DNA of 64,000 nt from contig NZ_CP021111.1 of the NCBI RefSeq assembly GCF_002119665.1, forward strand, positions 4,092,001-4,156,000, read 5' to 3'. Below the pieces are notes generated by a model. That model saw only the letters and a program-made list of their open reading frames with translations. It was not told where the DNA came from and made no database searches. Positions 17,370-26,265 of this stretch are shown one piece after another. Source of the DNA: Bordetella genomosp. 13 (GTDB taxonomy: Bacteria; Pseudomonadota; Gammaproteobacteria; Burkholderiales; Burkholderiaceae_B). Made by a program: the position numbers and the translations under genes. Position 1 is the first letter of the stretch, and each line of letters opens with the position of its first letter.

Positions 17370-17443
17370 GGCGAACCTCCAGACGGTGAGATCGGAGGGC
17401 GCGCGCCCTGGGAGGGCAAGCCCTCCTGGGGAACGAACAAGGT

Positions 17444-17580
17444 GCATCCATCACCGCGGCAGCGGTGATCGTTCGCGGCCAGGATGCGAGGCGAACGGGT
17501 TTCGGTCAGCGCAGTGGACTGCGCCGTAGCCTTGAAGACCGGGGCTACCTGGGCATGTCGCCGACGACGTCGGCAGGCAT
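17444..17580 (-). ncRNA. structured RNA element copy A (radC-motif-like leader)
   Basis: Four paired regions can be drawn: an outer stem GCATCC/GGATGC (17444-17449 with 17482-17487) around the hairpin ATCACCGC/GCGGTGAT; CGCAGT/ACTGCG (17510-17523); GTAGCC/GGCTAC (17526-17531 with 17543-17548); and GCCGAC/GTCGGC (17560-17574) preceded by CATG. The same fold with different bases occurs at 48791-48926 and 57919-58049. The element lies 75 bases before the radC-like gene and overlaps the end of the upstream DsbA-like gene. It fits the position of the published radC RNA motif, but I could not run a covariance search. Confidence 0.65.
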
Positions 17581-18312
17581 TTCCGATGTAGTAGGTGTGG
17601 CGGCGGGATCGCCGGCCGCGAGCATGTCCATGGCCGACAGCAAGGCATCGCCCTCGATCGGACCCTGCAGTAGGATCGCCTTGCCGGTTTCGCGATCGTG
17701 CAGCCGCAGCGACGGCGTGGCGGTCACGCCGCTGCTCGTGGCTTCCGCCGTCTGGGTGCGGATCGGCGCCTCGGGCCGTTCGCTCGCCAGACACTGCTCG
17801 ATGGCTGGCGTAAGGTCGGGGTACCGCAGGTCCTCGGGCAAGCCCTGGCCGTCGCTGCGCGTGTGGGCATAGACCCACTCGACAGCCTGCCAGAAGGCGG
17901 CATGGCCGCCAGATTCGCCGGCGCACTCCGCCAGGCTCGCTTCGGCAGACGCGGCCGGCTCATGCGCGGCCAACGGGAGGTGGTGCCATTGCAAGGCCAC
18001 GTCCGCGTTGCCGGCCACCCAACGCTTGAGCACTGGGAAATAGGATCGGCAGAACGGGCATTCGAGGTCCGCGTAGAGCGTCAGCGTGAAACGCCCTTCC
18101 GGATTTCCCATCTGCCACGGAGGCCCGGCCACCTGCGTCACGCTGACCGGCGTTGAAGTCTGGGGAGTGGACTTGCCAGAATAGCGGGACACGAGCCAGA
18201 TCAGCAGCAGCGCTACCAGCACGGCGGCCAACACCCAGGGCCAGCTGAGCCTCCAGCGCCGACGGCGGAACGCCTGTACCTGCATCGGAATGGATGGGCG
18301 TTTCTGTTCCAT
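17545..18312 (-). CDS. DsbA-like thioredoxin-fold protein of the transfer operon
   Basis: A 255-residue protein with one N-terminal transmembrane anchor (WPWVLAAVLVALLLIWLVSRY) and a periplasmic domain with the redox motif ECPFCRSYFP and the cis-proline loop GVTATPSLRL. It should introduce or shuffle disulfides in cysteine-rich T4SS proteins such as the TIGR03755/03756 products encoded downstream. It follows the VirB4-like gene by 24 bases. Its last 12 codons double as part of structured element A. Confidence 0.87.
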   Translation of the reverse strand: MEQKRPSIPMQVQAFRRRRWRLSWPWVLAAVLVALLLIWLVSRYSGKSTPQTSTPVSVTQVAGPPWQMGNPEGRFTLTLYADLECPFCRSYFPVLKRWVAGNADVALQWHHLPLAAHEPAASAEASLAECAGESGGHAAFWQAVEWVYAHTRSDGQGLPEDLRYPDLTPAIEQCLASERPEAPIRTQTAEATSSGVTATPSLRLHDRETGKAILLQGPIEGDALLSAMDMLAAGDPAATPTTSEMPADVVGDMPR

Positions 18313-18336
18313 GGCGTTCTCCGGTGTACGGCAGAT

Positions 18337-21228
18337 TCAGGGCAGGTCCAGGGTCGGCGACTCGATGCCACGTGCCCGGTCGATCTTCTCAGCCACCTTG
18401 AAGGCGGCATCCAGCTCGCTGACGCCGTGCTGCTGCATGAGCTGGTAGCGTTCTGCCTTCTCCTCGGGCTCGGTTTGCGCGAGCGCGAGGTAGAGACTTG
18501 GCGGCACGGCGCGGAACAGCACTTCCATGCTCTTGGAGAGGATGACGCCCTCGGTGAACTTGCCCGCTTCCTTGCGTGCGGAGAGCATCAGCGCCTTCTG
18601 CGCCGGCGAGAGTTCGCGGAACCTGGCGATCTTCTCCACTTCGTCCGGCGGCATCGACAGGCACACCCACCACTCGATCATGTTGAGCATGGGCTCTGCG
18701 GCGCGCGGCAGATCGTCGATGTTTTGCGTCGCCAGCCAGAACCAGGCGCCCAACTTGCGCCACATTTTTGTAATTTTCACGACATAGGGCGCGAGCAGCG
18801 GGTTCTTGGTGATGATGTGACCTTCGTCGGTCACGTTGACGATCGGCCGGCCCAGGTACTGGTCGCGCTCGGCGATGTTGTTCACCGTGCTGATCAGGCT
18901 GATGTAGGCGATGGAGAGCTGCGCGTTGTAGCCCTCGCGGGCATAGGTCGCCAGATCGACCAGCGTGATGTCGGCCTCGGGCCACGGCGTGCCGTCACGG
19001 TCGAACATCTCGCCGTCCGTGCCTTGGCAGAACATGTCCATCGCGTCCGCCATCTCCAGCAGCCGCACGCGCCGCATCTCGGGCAGCGTCGGGTCCTGGC
19101 CACGGGCGCGCAGCGCGTTGCGCACGTCGCGCGTGAGCACGGTGCGCTTTTCGGCCACGCAATGTTCGGCGGCGTCGAGGATGCACTGGCGGATCAGCGA
19201 GCGGTCGGCCCGCGTCATCCGCGCTTCTTCCTTGTCTTCGCCGCCCGTGATCATCAGCCGCGCTGTGATCTCCAGTTCGCCCAGCACGTCGCGCTGCTCG
19301 TCCGCTTCCATGGCCGAGGCATCGGGGGGCAGGTCTTCGTCCAGCGCGTCGGCATCGAGCGTCTGTACGTCGCTGGGCGTTTCGATCAGCCGGCGTGCGT
19401 CGGCGAACGGCGCCAGGCTGATGCCCGATCCGGGGGCCAGCTTGACCCGGTTCACGGTCAGGCCCAGGCGCCTGGCGAAGTCGCTGAACAGGCCGAAGCT
19501 GTTGCCGGCTTCCACGATGAAAAGCCGCGGCCGGTAGATGGCCGTCACCTGGTTCAGCAGGTTGTTGAGCGTGGCGGACTTCCCCGAGCCGGTGGGGCCA
19601 AATAGAAACAGATGGGCATTCATCTGCCGATCCAACCTGTTCAAGGGGTCGAACGTAATCGGGCCGCCGCCGCGATTGAACATCGTGATGCCGGGATGCC
19701 CCGTGCCCTGGGCGCGGCCCCATACTGGCGACAGGTTCGCCGCGTGCTGGGCGAACATCAGTTGCGTGTACCACCGGCGCCGGTCCTTGCCGGGGTTGTA
19801 GCAGCACGGCAGCCAGCGCAGGTAGCTGTTGAGCGGCGCCACCTCGTCGTCCTCGCGCACCGGCTGCAGGCCGGCGTTGAGCATCACGTTCGCGAGGTCC
19901 AGGCCGCGCCGATCCAGTTCCGCCTCGTCGCGCCCGCGTAGGTAGAACGCCAGAGTGCCCCGGTAGAGCTTGTGCGCGCTGCCGATCAGGGAGCGGGCTT
20001 CATGCACGTCCTTGAGCGTCTGCTCCGACGCCAGCGTCTCGCCCACAGCTTTCTTCGCCAGATGGTTGAGGTCCGATTCGAGGACGTCCTGCGGCGTGGC
20101 CACCATGGTGAGACACATCAAGGTGTCCTCGGGCATCTGGTCGAACAGCGTGTTGATCGCGTCCCCCTTGCGGGTCTCGCCGGTCAGGTGCCCGGTGCCG
20201 GGCGGCATGCGCAGCCGGTCGGTGATCAGCACGCGGTGCGGCATGCCGTCGAAGTACCAGGCCCCTTGCGCCACGTCCGAGCGCGGCTGCCCAAAGAACA
20301 GCCGCTGGCTGAAATCCCGCCCGCTCGCCAGCTCGATCTCGCCGGCCTCGCTTTCCTCGGTACTGTCCGGATAGCGCGCCAACGCGTAGAAGCGCTCCCG
20401 GTCCTCCACCCCAGGCCCGAGCAGCGTGGGGCGCGGGTTGAACCACCGCAGCAGCCAGTCGTGGACGTCGGCCGCGACCATGCGCCGGGCCTGGATGCCG
20501 GCGTTCGCCAGGCCGCCGCACAGGCGGTCGCAGACGATGCCCAGCATCTGCTCGGGTGTCTGGCCGCGGCGGTTTGCCTGTCCCTGTCCGCTCGCGCGGC
20601 GGTACACCACCATGCGCACGCGCCGCGTCTGGCCGCGCCAGCGCAGCCGCGTGACCACCGTGTCCTCGAACAGGCCGCCGGGCTTGGCCACAGCGCGCAG
20701 GTGGTGGCCGAAGAAGCGCAGGTAGAACTCGGTGAACGCCGAGCCGCGCGCACGTGGCTGCACGTAATCGCGCAAGGTCTGCATGTACTGGTCGAAGCTC
20801 GGTTCGTCCTGGGCATAGAGCTGGAGCACCCACGGGTTCTCGTCCAGTTCATCGAAGCTGTCCTGAAGCGCGTTTTCCAGGGCGTCGCGGGCATGCGCGA
20901 GCCAGCCGGGTTCCCGGCCTTCGGTGCCCAGCGGCACCAGCTCGTAGAAGGCGGCCACCGATTGGCCGTCCTCCAGGAGCATCGATTTCGACTCGGGCAA
21001 GAACTCCACCCAGGGCAGCAGTTCCACGAAGGACGGTGCGACGTCGTACAGCGCCTGCTCGTCGGCCACGGTCGCCGGCTTGCGGCCCTGGACCGCGGCG
21101 CCGGGTTCGGGGATGCCGGCTTGCTGCAAGGCCTCGACGTGGCGCTGCCAGCCGTCCGGCTGCTCGTCGGCGGCGGTGTCTTCGGCGCTGACGGCAGCCA
21201 GCTTCGGCCATGGAAGTTTCCACCGCAT
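18337..21228 (-). CDS. traC: VirB4/TraC-like conjugative transfer ATPase, TIGR03744 family
   Basis: The 963-residue ATPase powers T4SS assembly and substrate transfer from the cytoplasmic side of the inner membrane. Walker A is LFGPTGSGKSATLNN (about residue 540) and a Walker B-like region is VNVTDEGHII (about 800), followed by FWLATQNIDDLPRAAEPML. The N-terminal half carries the CagE/TrbE-type domain. The start overlaps the stop of the lipoprotein gene by one base (TGATG-type coupling). Full length for the family, with no sign of damage. Confidence 0.92.
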   Translation of the reverse strand: MRWKLPWPKLAAVSAEDTAADEQPDGWQRHVEALQQAGIPEPGAAVQGRKPATVADEQALYDVAPSFVELLPWVEFLPESKSMLLEDGQSVAAFYELVPLGTEGREPGWLAHARDALENALQDSFDELDENPWVLQLYAQDEPSFDQYMQTLRDYVQPRARGSAFTEFYLRFFGHHLRAVAKPGGLFEDTVVTRLRWRGQTRRVRMVVYRRASGQGQANRRGQTPEQMLGIVCDRLCGGLANAGIQARRMVAADVHDWLLRWFNPRPTLLGPGVEDRERFYALARYPDSTEESEAGEIELASGRDFSQRLFFGQPRSDVAQGAWYFDGMPHRVLITDRLRMPPGTGHLTGETRKGDAINTLFDQMPEDTLMCLTMVATPQDVLESDLNHLAKKAVGETLASEQTLKDVHEARSLIGSAHKLYRGTLAFYLRGRDEAELDRRGLDLANVMLNAGLQPVREDDEVAPLNSYLRWLPCCYNPGKDRRRWYTQLMFAQHAANLSPVWGRAQGTGHPGITMFNRGGGPITFDPLNRLDRQMNAHLFLFGPTGSGKSATLNNLLNQVTAIYRPRLFIVEAGNSFGLFSDFARRLGLTVNRVKLAPGSGISLAPFADARRLIETPSDVQTLDADALDEDLPPDASAMEADEQRDVLGELEITARLMITGGEDKEEARMTRADRSLIRQCILDAAEHCVAEKRTVLTRDVRNALRARGQDPTLPEMRRVRLLEMADAMDMFCQGTDGEMFDRDGTPWPEADITLVDLATYAREGYNAQLSIAYISLISTVNNIAERDQYLGRPIVNVTDEGHIITKNPLLAPYVVKITKMWRKLGAWFWLATQNIDDLPRAAEPMLNMIEWWVCLSMPPDEVEKIARFRELSPAQKALMLSARKEAGKFTEGVILSKSMEVLFRAVPPSLYLALAQTEPEEKAERYQLMQQHGVSELDAAFKVAEKIDRARGIESPTLDLP

Positions 21229-21677
21229 CAGTAGTCCTCCGTCCTCTCGCCAGGCATCGCGTACTGCACGCGCTGGTACAAGGGGAAAACCGTCGTGTAG
21301 CCCGGCACGGGAACGGGGTCGGTGCCGGCCAGGTGCGGGTACACGTACATCACGAGATCGGGATTGGGCAGACGCTGGAACTGGCGGTGAACCTCATTGC
21401 GCGCGGTGCGCGTGTAGCGCATCTGCTCGACAGGTGCGGCCTGCACGTCGGCGTCGGTCAGGGGCCGACGCAGGCTCTGGCGCGCATCGAGCAACTGGCG
21501 GCCGGCGTTCCGTCCGGCTGCGCCACCGCCGTCGCCGGCCTCCTGCTGCCAGATGTCCATCATCGTGCGGTCACCGTGGGTCAACAGCTTTTCCTTGCTG
21601 GTGGCGCAGCCGGCGAGCACCGCGACGGCGAGGGCCAGTGCCAGGCCACGGGCCAGGTTAGTCAAGTTCAAGGGCAT
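21228..21677 (-). CDS. conjugative transfer region lipoprotein, TIGR03751 family
   Basis: A 149-residue lipoprotein: the signal LARGLALALAVAVLAGC has a clean lipobox, then KEKLLTHGDRTMMDIWQQEAG. The C-terminal region is rich in proline and tyrosine (YVYPHLAGTDPVPVPGYTTVFPLYQ). It overlaps the end of the TIGR03752 gene by 20 bases. A TraV-like outer-membrane core role is plausible from position, as in other PFGI-1-like elements. Confidence 0.85.
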   Translation of the reverse strand: MPLNLTNLARGLALALAVAVLAGCATSKEKLLTHGDRTMMDIWQQEAGDGGGAAGRNAGRQLLDARQSLRRPLTDADVQAAPVEQMRYTRTARNEVHRQFQRLPNPDLVMYVYPHLAGTDPVPVPGYTTVFPLYQRVQYAMPGERTEDY

Positions 21678-23076
21678 GGCTTTCTCCTGCGCGGTGATCG
21701 ACCTTGCGGCCTTCGGGATCGAAGTCGATGGCGAGCGGCTTTTCGAGGTGGACGGCAACCTTGGCGCCGGGTTGGACATAGACGGCGGCGAAGGCTTGGC
21801 CGTAGAGCTTGTTGACCCAGGCCGACATGTCCCGGACACCGCCCGCGAGAATCTGGCCGACCGCTTCTTGGCCGGTGATGCCCACGGTGCCGATGGAGCC
21901 GTCCGAGCCGACATAGGACATGCGGCCGCTGCCACTCTCGATGAGCGAGGCCACACCGGCACCGGCCGCGGTGATCAGGGCCTGCGAGCCGAGGTATTGC
22001 TGGGCGTTGCTGCGCCGCTCGCCGCTGACGCAAGGAATGCCGTGGGGATCGCTGATCCAGCCCAAGCCGTCGCGCTGTTGGTTGTTCTGCTGGTTGCCCT
22101 CGCGGTCTTCGGGGATCGTGCGAATCGTGCCGTCGTTGAAGACGAACGTGATGCTGCGCACCTGACCTCGCACGCACGAGAGCGTCCAGTCGCCCGAGGC
22201 GGTGCCGCTGAACACGGCGCCGGCCACGTCGGGAATGTCGATGCCATTGGCGGTCAGGTTGTCCGGCCCGACCAGAACTTTGAACGGATAGGGATCGTTG
22301 ACCGTGCCGTCGATCGGCACGCGGCCGATCAGGGCCGTCATCGCCACCGATCCCATTAGCGTCGAGTTGGTCGGCACGGTATAGACCGGCTTGGCATTCT
22401 TGACCCCGGCGGCGCGGGCGCCCGCGTTGGCCACGGTTTCAGCGGTGGTTTCGAGCGTGCTCTGCGCCGGGCCGAAGCTCGTGGGGAAGCTCATGCCGCC
22501 GCTCGCGCCACGCCCCCCGTTGCGCCCCTCGGCGGGCTTTGCGTCGTCCGGCTCGACCCACCGCACGCCGCCCTCCATGCCGGCCTCGTCGCCGCCCTGC
22601 AGCCCCAGGCCCACGGGCAGGTCCGCATGGCCGCCGCCGCGCCCGCCGATGCTGTCCAGGCGCCGCTGCAGGTCGGCGAGCAGCCCTTCGGTCTGCTGGC
22701 GCGCGCTGGCCGCCTGCTCTTGGTCGCGGCGCAGGTTGGACCGCTCGGATTCGAGCGCCGAGTTGATGCGCTGGTCGATGGAGTTCTCGCGCTGGCGCAG
22801 CCGCTGGTTCTCTTCACGCTGCGACTTGTTGTCCGAGAGCGCGGTCTGAAGCTCGGTGCGCAACTGCTTCACTTGGGCAACGAGCGTCGCCACGGTGTCG
22901 CGCGGGGTGTCGCCTTCGATGCCCAGCGCCTTCATTTCCTCGGGCGTGAGCTGGGCGCCGTTGTCCGCCACGGGTGGCGCCGTGCCGCCTCCACCCGAGA
23001 ACAGCCGGATACCGGCGAACAGCACCAGGATGGCGACAGGGATCATCAGCCACTTGAGCAGGCCGTTACTGCGCAT
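21658..23076 (-). CDS. integrating conjugative element protein, TIGR03752 family (TraB/VirB10-like)
   Basis: This 472-residue protein has a short cytoplasmic N-terminus, one membrane anchor (LMIPVAILVLFAGIRLF), a coiled coil (about residues 60-140, rich in Q/E/R heptads), a low-complexity Gly-rich linker, and a C-terminal beta domain (VPTNSTLMGSVAMTALIGRVPIDG, GEAVGQIL-like repeats) as in TraB/VirB10. Such proteins span the periplasm and link the inner and outer membrane parts of the T4SS. It overlaps the preceding gene by 11 bases. Confidence 0.87.
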   Translation of the reverse strand: MRSNGLLKWLMIPVAILVLFAGIRLFSGGGGTAPPVADNGAQLTPEEMKALGIEGDTPRDTVATLVAQVKQLRTELQTALSDNKSQREENQRLRQRENSIDQRINSALESERSNLRRDQEQAASARQQTEGLLADLQRRLDSIGGRGGGHADLPVGLGLQGGDEAGMEGGVRWVEPDDAKPAEGRNGGRGASGGMSFPTSFGPAQSTLETTAETVANAGARAAGVKNAKPVYTVPTNSTLMGSVAMTALIGRVPIDGTVNDPYPFKVLVGPDNLTANGIDIPDVAGAVFSGTASGDWTLSCVRGQVRSITFVFNDGTIRTIPEDREGNQQNNQQRDGLGWISDPHGIPCVSGERRSNAQQYLGSQALITAAGAGVASLIESGSGRMSYVGSDGSIGTVGITGQEAVGQILAGGVRDMSAWVNKLYGQAFAAVYVQPGAKVAVHLEKPLAIDFDPEGRKVDHRAGESHALELD

Positions 23077-23977
23077 GGCGGGCCTCCTTGGCGTTCTCGT
23101 CGCCGTCCGGCTGCGGCAGATGCACGGCAGGGTCGAAGCGGTGAATCGCCGGCAGCAGCGACTGCGCGAGGCCGCGGCCGCGCGTGACCAGGTACAGCAC
23201 GGTCGTGTCCTCGGTCGTGCCGCGCGGGCCCAGCGCCTCGTGCTGGAAGGTGGCGGTGAGGAAATCGCCTTGCAGCACGCGCGGGTCGAGCGCGACCCAG
23301 TCGGCGCCGGTGTTGGTGAGGCGCACGGCAGTCACCCATTGGTCTTCCAGGCGCCACGACGCGAGCACGGCCGCGCGCACCGGCAGCGTTGGCATCAGTG
23401 TGTCCAGGTCGAGGTCGCGGGGAAGGTTGACCCGCATGACGCCCGGAAGCGGCTCGACGGTGCGCAGCGGTGCGTAGAGGTTCTGCGCGGCGAAGCGCGT
23501 CAGCACGACAGGGACCGGAGTTTCGCGCCGCGCGGTCCGCGCACCTGCCTGGCCCTGGGCGCGTGCCGGGGCCTCGGCACTGTCGGCCTGCTCGCCATAG
23601 CGTCCCGGTGCGCTGTCACCCTCGACGATGCGCACCGGCTCCAGCTCGGCTTCCCCGTCCTTGGGCGGTTCGGCTGCGATGTCCAGCAGGATCAGCGCGC
23701 CCGTGTCGGCGTCCTGCAGTTGCAACCGCGTGGGCTCGATCGGCTCGCTGGCACGCAGGTACACCGCGCCGCCCGCACTCTGCACGCGCAGGCGTTTGCC
23801 CACGCCTGCGGGCACGCCCACGCGCACGTTCCGGTCGATGAATACGATGCGTTCCTGACCGACCTTCAGCGGCACTGCCAGTGGCATGCGTTCCCAACGC
23901 AGGATCTCCACCGCCTGGGCGACGGGTGCCGCGGCCACGGCCAGTAGCCCCAGCAGCGCGAGTACAGGATGCTTCAT
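23066..23977 (-). CDS. integrating conjugative element protein, TIGR03749 family (TraK-like)
   Basis: A 303-residue periplasmic protein with a signal peptide ending AAPVAQA and a VEILRWERMPLAVPLKVGQERIVF start, which resembles the beta-rich TraK/VirB9 secretin-like family. The centre (SAPGRYGEQADSAEAPARAQG) is a variable linker. The C-terminal half carries LPRDLDLDTLMP. It overlaps the genes on both sides by four to eleven bases. Role: T4SS outer-membrane core, by family. Confidence 0.85.
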   Translation of the reverse strand: MKHPVLALLGLLAVAAAPVAQAVEILRWERMPLAVPLKVGQERIVFIDRNVRVGVPAGVGKRLRVQSAGGAVYLRASEPIEPTRLQLQDADTGALILLDIAAEPPKDGEAELEPVRIVEGDSAPGRYGEQADSAEAPARAQGQAGARTARRETPVPVVLTRFAAQNLYAPLRTVEPLPGVMRVNLPRDLDLDTLMPTLPVRAAVLASWRLEDQWVTAVRLTNTGADWVALDPRVLQGDFLTATFQHEALGPRGTTEDTTVLYLVTRGRGLAQSLLPAIHRFDPAVHLPQPDGDENAKEARHAQ

Positions 23978-24666
23978 GGGGTGTTTCCTCCTTGAGGCGC
24001 TTGCGGATTCAGGTCACTCGGCGCCGGGCGCGCCGGCTCCGGTGCACTGATGCGCTGGGGCGCGCCTTCGTAGCAGTCCAGCGCCAGGCCGAACGGGTTG
24101 CGGGCGGGATCGACGTCCACCCGCGTGACCTTGATCGGATAGCGCACCAGGGCGCGTTTGACCTGCTCGGCGCCGTAGTACTCGTCCGCCGTGATGTCCA
24201 GCGTCACCACCCAGTCGCGATCGGATACGGTGCGCACGCGCGCCGTGGGGTCGTCGCCATAGCCGCGGCCGGGAATCTCGTAGATGCCGCGCACGCGCTG
24301 ACGCAGCTCGCCCGTGGAGCGGCGGTAGTCATAGTCCGCCCGCAGGAAGGCCTGGCAGGACGGGGTGAGGTACGGCGAGAGCGTATGGAGGTTGCGCGAG
24401 TAGTCTTCTTCGCCATTGGTCGGCCAGCGGTTCAGCGTCTGGAACACGTAGAACGTGAACGCATAGACCGATTCGGGCGGCACTTCCCACCACTTGCGGG
24501 TACTGCCAGAGCGCAGGTCGGGCGGGACGTGGATGGTCAGGTCGCGCGGCGCGCTCCACCAGCCGCCGCCCATGACCAGGGCGACAATGACCAGCGCGCC
24601 CGCGCCCAGGCGCAAGGTCTTGATGTGCGCCTGCAGGTGGGCGATCTCGTTCTTGAAGCGGCTCAT
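23974..24666 (-). CDS. integrating conjugative element protein, TIGR03746 family (TraE/VirB8-like)
   Basis: A 230-residue bitopic protein with an anchor GAGALVIVALVMGGGWW and a periplasmic VirB8/TraE-like domain (WWEVPPESVYAFTFYVFQTLNRW, SPYLTPSCQAFL, RDWVVTLDI). I chose the ATG at 24666 because it overlaps the stop of the TIGR03750 gene (ATGA). The C-terminal tail is proline-rich. Role in T4SS inner-membrane assembly is by family. Confidence 0.85.
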   Translation of the reverse strand: MSRFKNEIAHLQAHIKTLRLGAGALVIVALVMGGGWWSAPRDLTIHVPPDLRSGSTRKWWEVPPESVYAFTFYVFQTLNRWPTNGEEDYSRNLHTLSPYLTPSCQAFLRADYDYRRSTGELRQRVRGIYEIPGRGYGDDPTARVRTVSDRDWVVTLDITADEYYGAEQVKRALVRYPIKVTRVDVDPARNPFGLALDCYEGAPQRISAPEPARPAPSDLNPQAPQGGNTP

Positions 24667-25061
24667 CGCATGCTCCTGCGGGTGGACCAGAAGCCCGAGC
24701 GCGAGATCAGCACGTGGCCGCCCACCCAGCCGGCCATCAGCGGATGGCGCGTTGCGATGCGCCACTGCAACTGTCGATACAGCCAGGTGTCGGGGCGCCC
24801 ACGCTTGAGGCGGCGCAGGATGCCGCCGCCGATGAACACGCCCAAGGCCACGCCCAGGACAACGAACGTCGGTGCGATGGCGATCGTGCGGAACACCCAC
24901 GAAAGCGGCGCGCCGACCAGCAGGCCGGCCGCGCCGGACAGGCCGCAGCAGATCCACAGCTCGTCGGCGGTGAGGCCGCGCACGACCACGGGATGGCGGT
25001 TGAGCCGGTGCGGAAGGAACGTGACCGTCCCGTCCGCACGGACGTGCTGCTGCTCGGACAT
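24663..25061 (-). CDS. integrating conjugative element membrane protein, TIGR03750 family (TraL-like)
   Basis: A 132-residue inner-membrane protein with the pattern VTFLPHRLNRHPVVVRGLTADEL, then two hydrophobic segments and a basic tail RRLKRGRPDTWLYRQLQWR. This size and order correspond to TraL/VirB3 in other systems. It is linked by an ATGA overlap to the TIGR03746 gene and lies 11 bases after the TIGR03745 gene. Confidence 0.85.
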   Translation of the reverse strand: MSEQQHVRADGTVTFLPHRLNRHPVVVRGLTADELWICCGLSGAAGLLVGAPLSWVFRTIAIAPTFVVLGVALGVFIGGGILRRLKRGRPDTWLYRQLQWRIATRHPLMAGWVGGHVLISRSGFWSTRRSMR

Positions 25062-25072
25062 ACCGGCCTCGC

Positions 25073-25432
25073 TTACAGGATGCCGGTGGCTTCGGTGAGC
25101 AGCCAGATGCCGATCACGAGCAGCACGGCGCCGATGGCGACCGTGAGGCCGAATTGGCCCCACGTCTTGCGGCCGGTGTGGATCTCCGCGTAGGTGCCGT
25201 AGGCGTGGTAGCAGACGCCGATGAACATCGACGCCACCACCAGCAGGGCCACGAGCATGATGATGTCGTAGCCGTAGTTGCGGATGGTCTCCATGATGCC
25301 GTTGCCGGTGCCGCGCGTCGGGTTCTCCAACTGCGGCAGACCTTGCGCGAACGACAGTGCGGGCAGCGCGGCGGCGCCCAGGGCCACGGCGGCGCGCTGG
25401 GCAAAACGGGAAGTGAGGTTGCGGTTGTGCAT
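25073..25432 (-). CDS. integrating conjugative element membrane protein, TIGR03745 family
   Basis: A 119-residue protein with a signal-like N-terminus (ALGAAALPALSFAQGLPQLENP) and two further hydrophobic segments (YDIIMLVALLVVASMFIGVCY and FGLTVAIGAVLLVIGIWLL). It resembles pilin-like VirB2/TraA proteins in length and topology. A pilin role is an inference from that. It is followed 11 bases later by the TIGR03750 gene. Confidence 0.83.
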   Translation of the reverse strand: MHNRNLTSRFAQRAAVALGAAALPALSFAQGLPQLENPTRGTGNGIMETIRNYGYDIIMLVALLVVASMFIGVCYHAYGTYAEIHTGRKTWGQFGLTVAIGAVLLVIGIWLLTEATGIL

Positions 25433-25448
25433 GGTCGGGCCTTTCATG

Positions 25449-25682
25449 TCAGGACAGGAGGAAGAAACTCAGGACGAGGTACATCGCGACGAAGCGGATG
25501 CAGACGCCGAGGAACTGGCGCTGGTTGAGGCGGCTCTCGGACCACCCCACATAGGCCGTTCGGATGGCCCAGACGCCCCACACGAGCAGGACCGCGAACA
25601 CGACGCCGACCAGGACGGTCGCCATCGCGGAAGGCGCGATACCGCTGTTGGCTTGAAATGCCGAGACCTGGGCGCCGTTCAT
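25449..25682 (-). CDS. integrating conjugative element protein, TIGR03758 family
   Basis: A 77-residue membrane protein, MNGAQVSAFQANSGIAPS followed by two hydrophobic helices (ATVLVGVVFAVLLVWGVW and FVAMYLVLSFFLLS). It is one of the short pilin-operon proteins that always accompany TIGR03745 in this ICE class. Its start overlaps the end of the RAQPRD gene by four bases. Confidence 0.83.
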   Translation of the reverse strand: MNGAQVSAFQANSGIAPSAMATVLVGVVFAVLLVWGVWAIRTAYVGWSESRLNQRQFLGVCIRFVAMYLVLSFFLLS

Positions 25683-26062
25683 TGCTCGCCCTCCGCAGTC
25701 GTCTTCGGCGATGGCGAAGCGGCCCGCTCGGTGCGGTAGTCGCCGGCCAGTTCGGAGGGGTCGCGCGGCTGAGCGCGTGATGGCGTCAGGTGGAACTGGA
25801 TGCCGGCGCGCACGCGCGCCAGGTCAGCCAGCAGCCGTGGGTAATCGAAGTGGTAGCGCTCGCCCGGCTGGATGGGGGCATGCGCGGCGCTGTCCGCGAC
25901 GGTGCGTTCCAGCGCGTCGAGCTGGCGCAGCGCGGCGACCAACTCCTGGCGCTGCGCCGGGGACTCGGCCAATGCCATCGGGGACTGGCCCAGCACGAGG
26001 GCCGTCACGAAAAAAGTGGGCACGCCGCGATGCGCGGCGCGCAGCCAGATCGAAGCCACCAT
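25679..26062 (-). CDS. RAQPRD-family ICE protein
   Basis: This 127-residue exported protein carries the family's name motif, SRAQPRDPSELAGDYR, near its end. The N-terminus is a signal peptide ending PMALA. The helical middle (ELVAALRQLDALERTVADS) is typical. It is the first gene of this transfer block on the minus strand. In related ICEs it follows TIGR03747 closely, whereas here 7.5 kb of plus-strand defence genes separates the two. Confidence 0.85.
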   Translation of the reverse strand: MVASIWLRAAHRGVPTFFVTALVLGQSPMALAESPAQRQELVAALRQLDALERTVADSAAHAPIQPGERYHFDYPRLLADLARVRAGIQFHLTPSRAQPRDPSELAGDYRTERAASPSPKTTAEGEQ

Positions 26063-26202
26063 CGCGCCATTCCTGTGTGATCAGCAATGGGTTGATCGTG
26101 GAGATCAGGGCTGTTTCAGGCCGCAAACAATAGGAACTGGCGGACGACCGGATTGGGCATGCTGCGAGCGAACCTACAAAAGCACGGGTCGCGCTTCGAT
26201 TA

Positions 26203-26231
26203 TTGCGTTTTTCGAGTATTTCGAATATGAT
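26203..26231 (+). promoter_or_regulatory. promoter of the defence island
   Basis: TTGCGT (26203-26208), a 17-bp spacer and TATGAT (26226-26231) form a good sigma-70 promoter, followed by AGGAG and the ATG at 26266. The spacer contains TTCGAG and TTCGAA repeats that could be an operator. The surrounding DNA is AT-richer than the flanking ICE genes. It is the only convincing promoter I see upstream of the eight packed plus-strand genes. Confidence 0.65.
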
Positions 26232-26265
26232 CGGCTCTGCAACCGTTTTCGCTTAGGAGCTACCC

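Noticed and set aside
18427..21234. Large plus-strand frames opposite the VirB4-like gene
   Set aside because: No ribosome-binding site or motif. Walker motifs lie on the minus strand.
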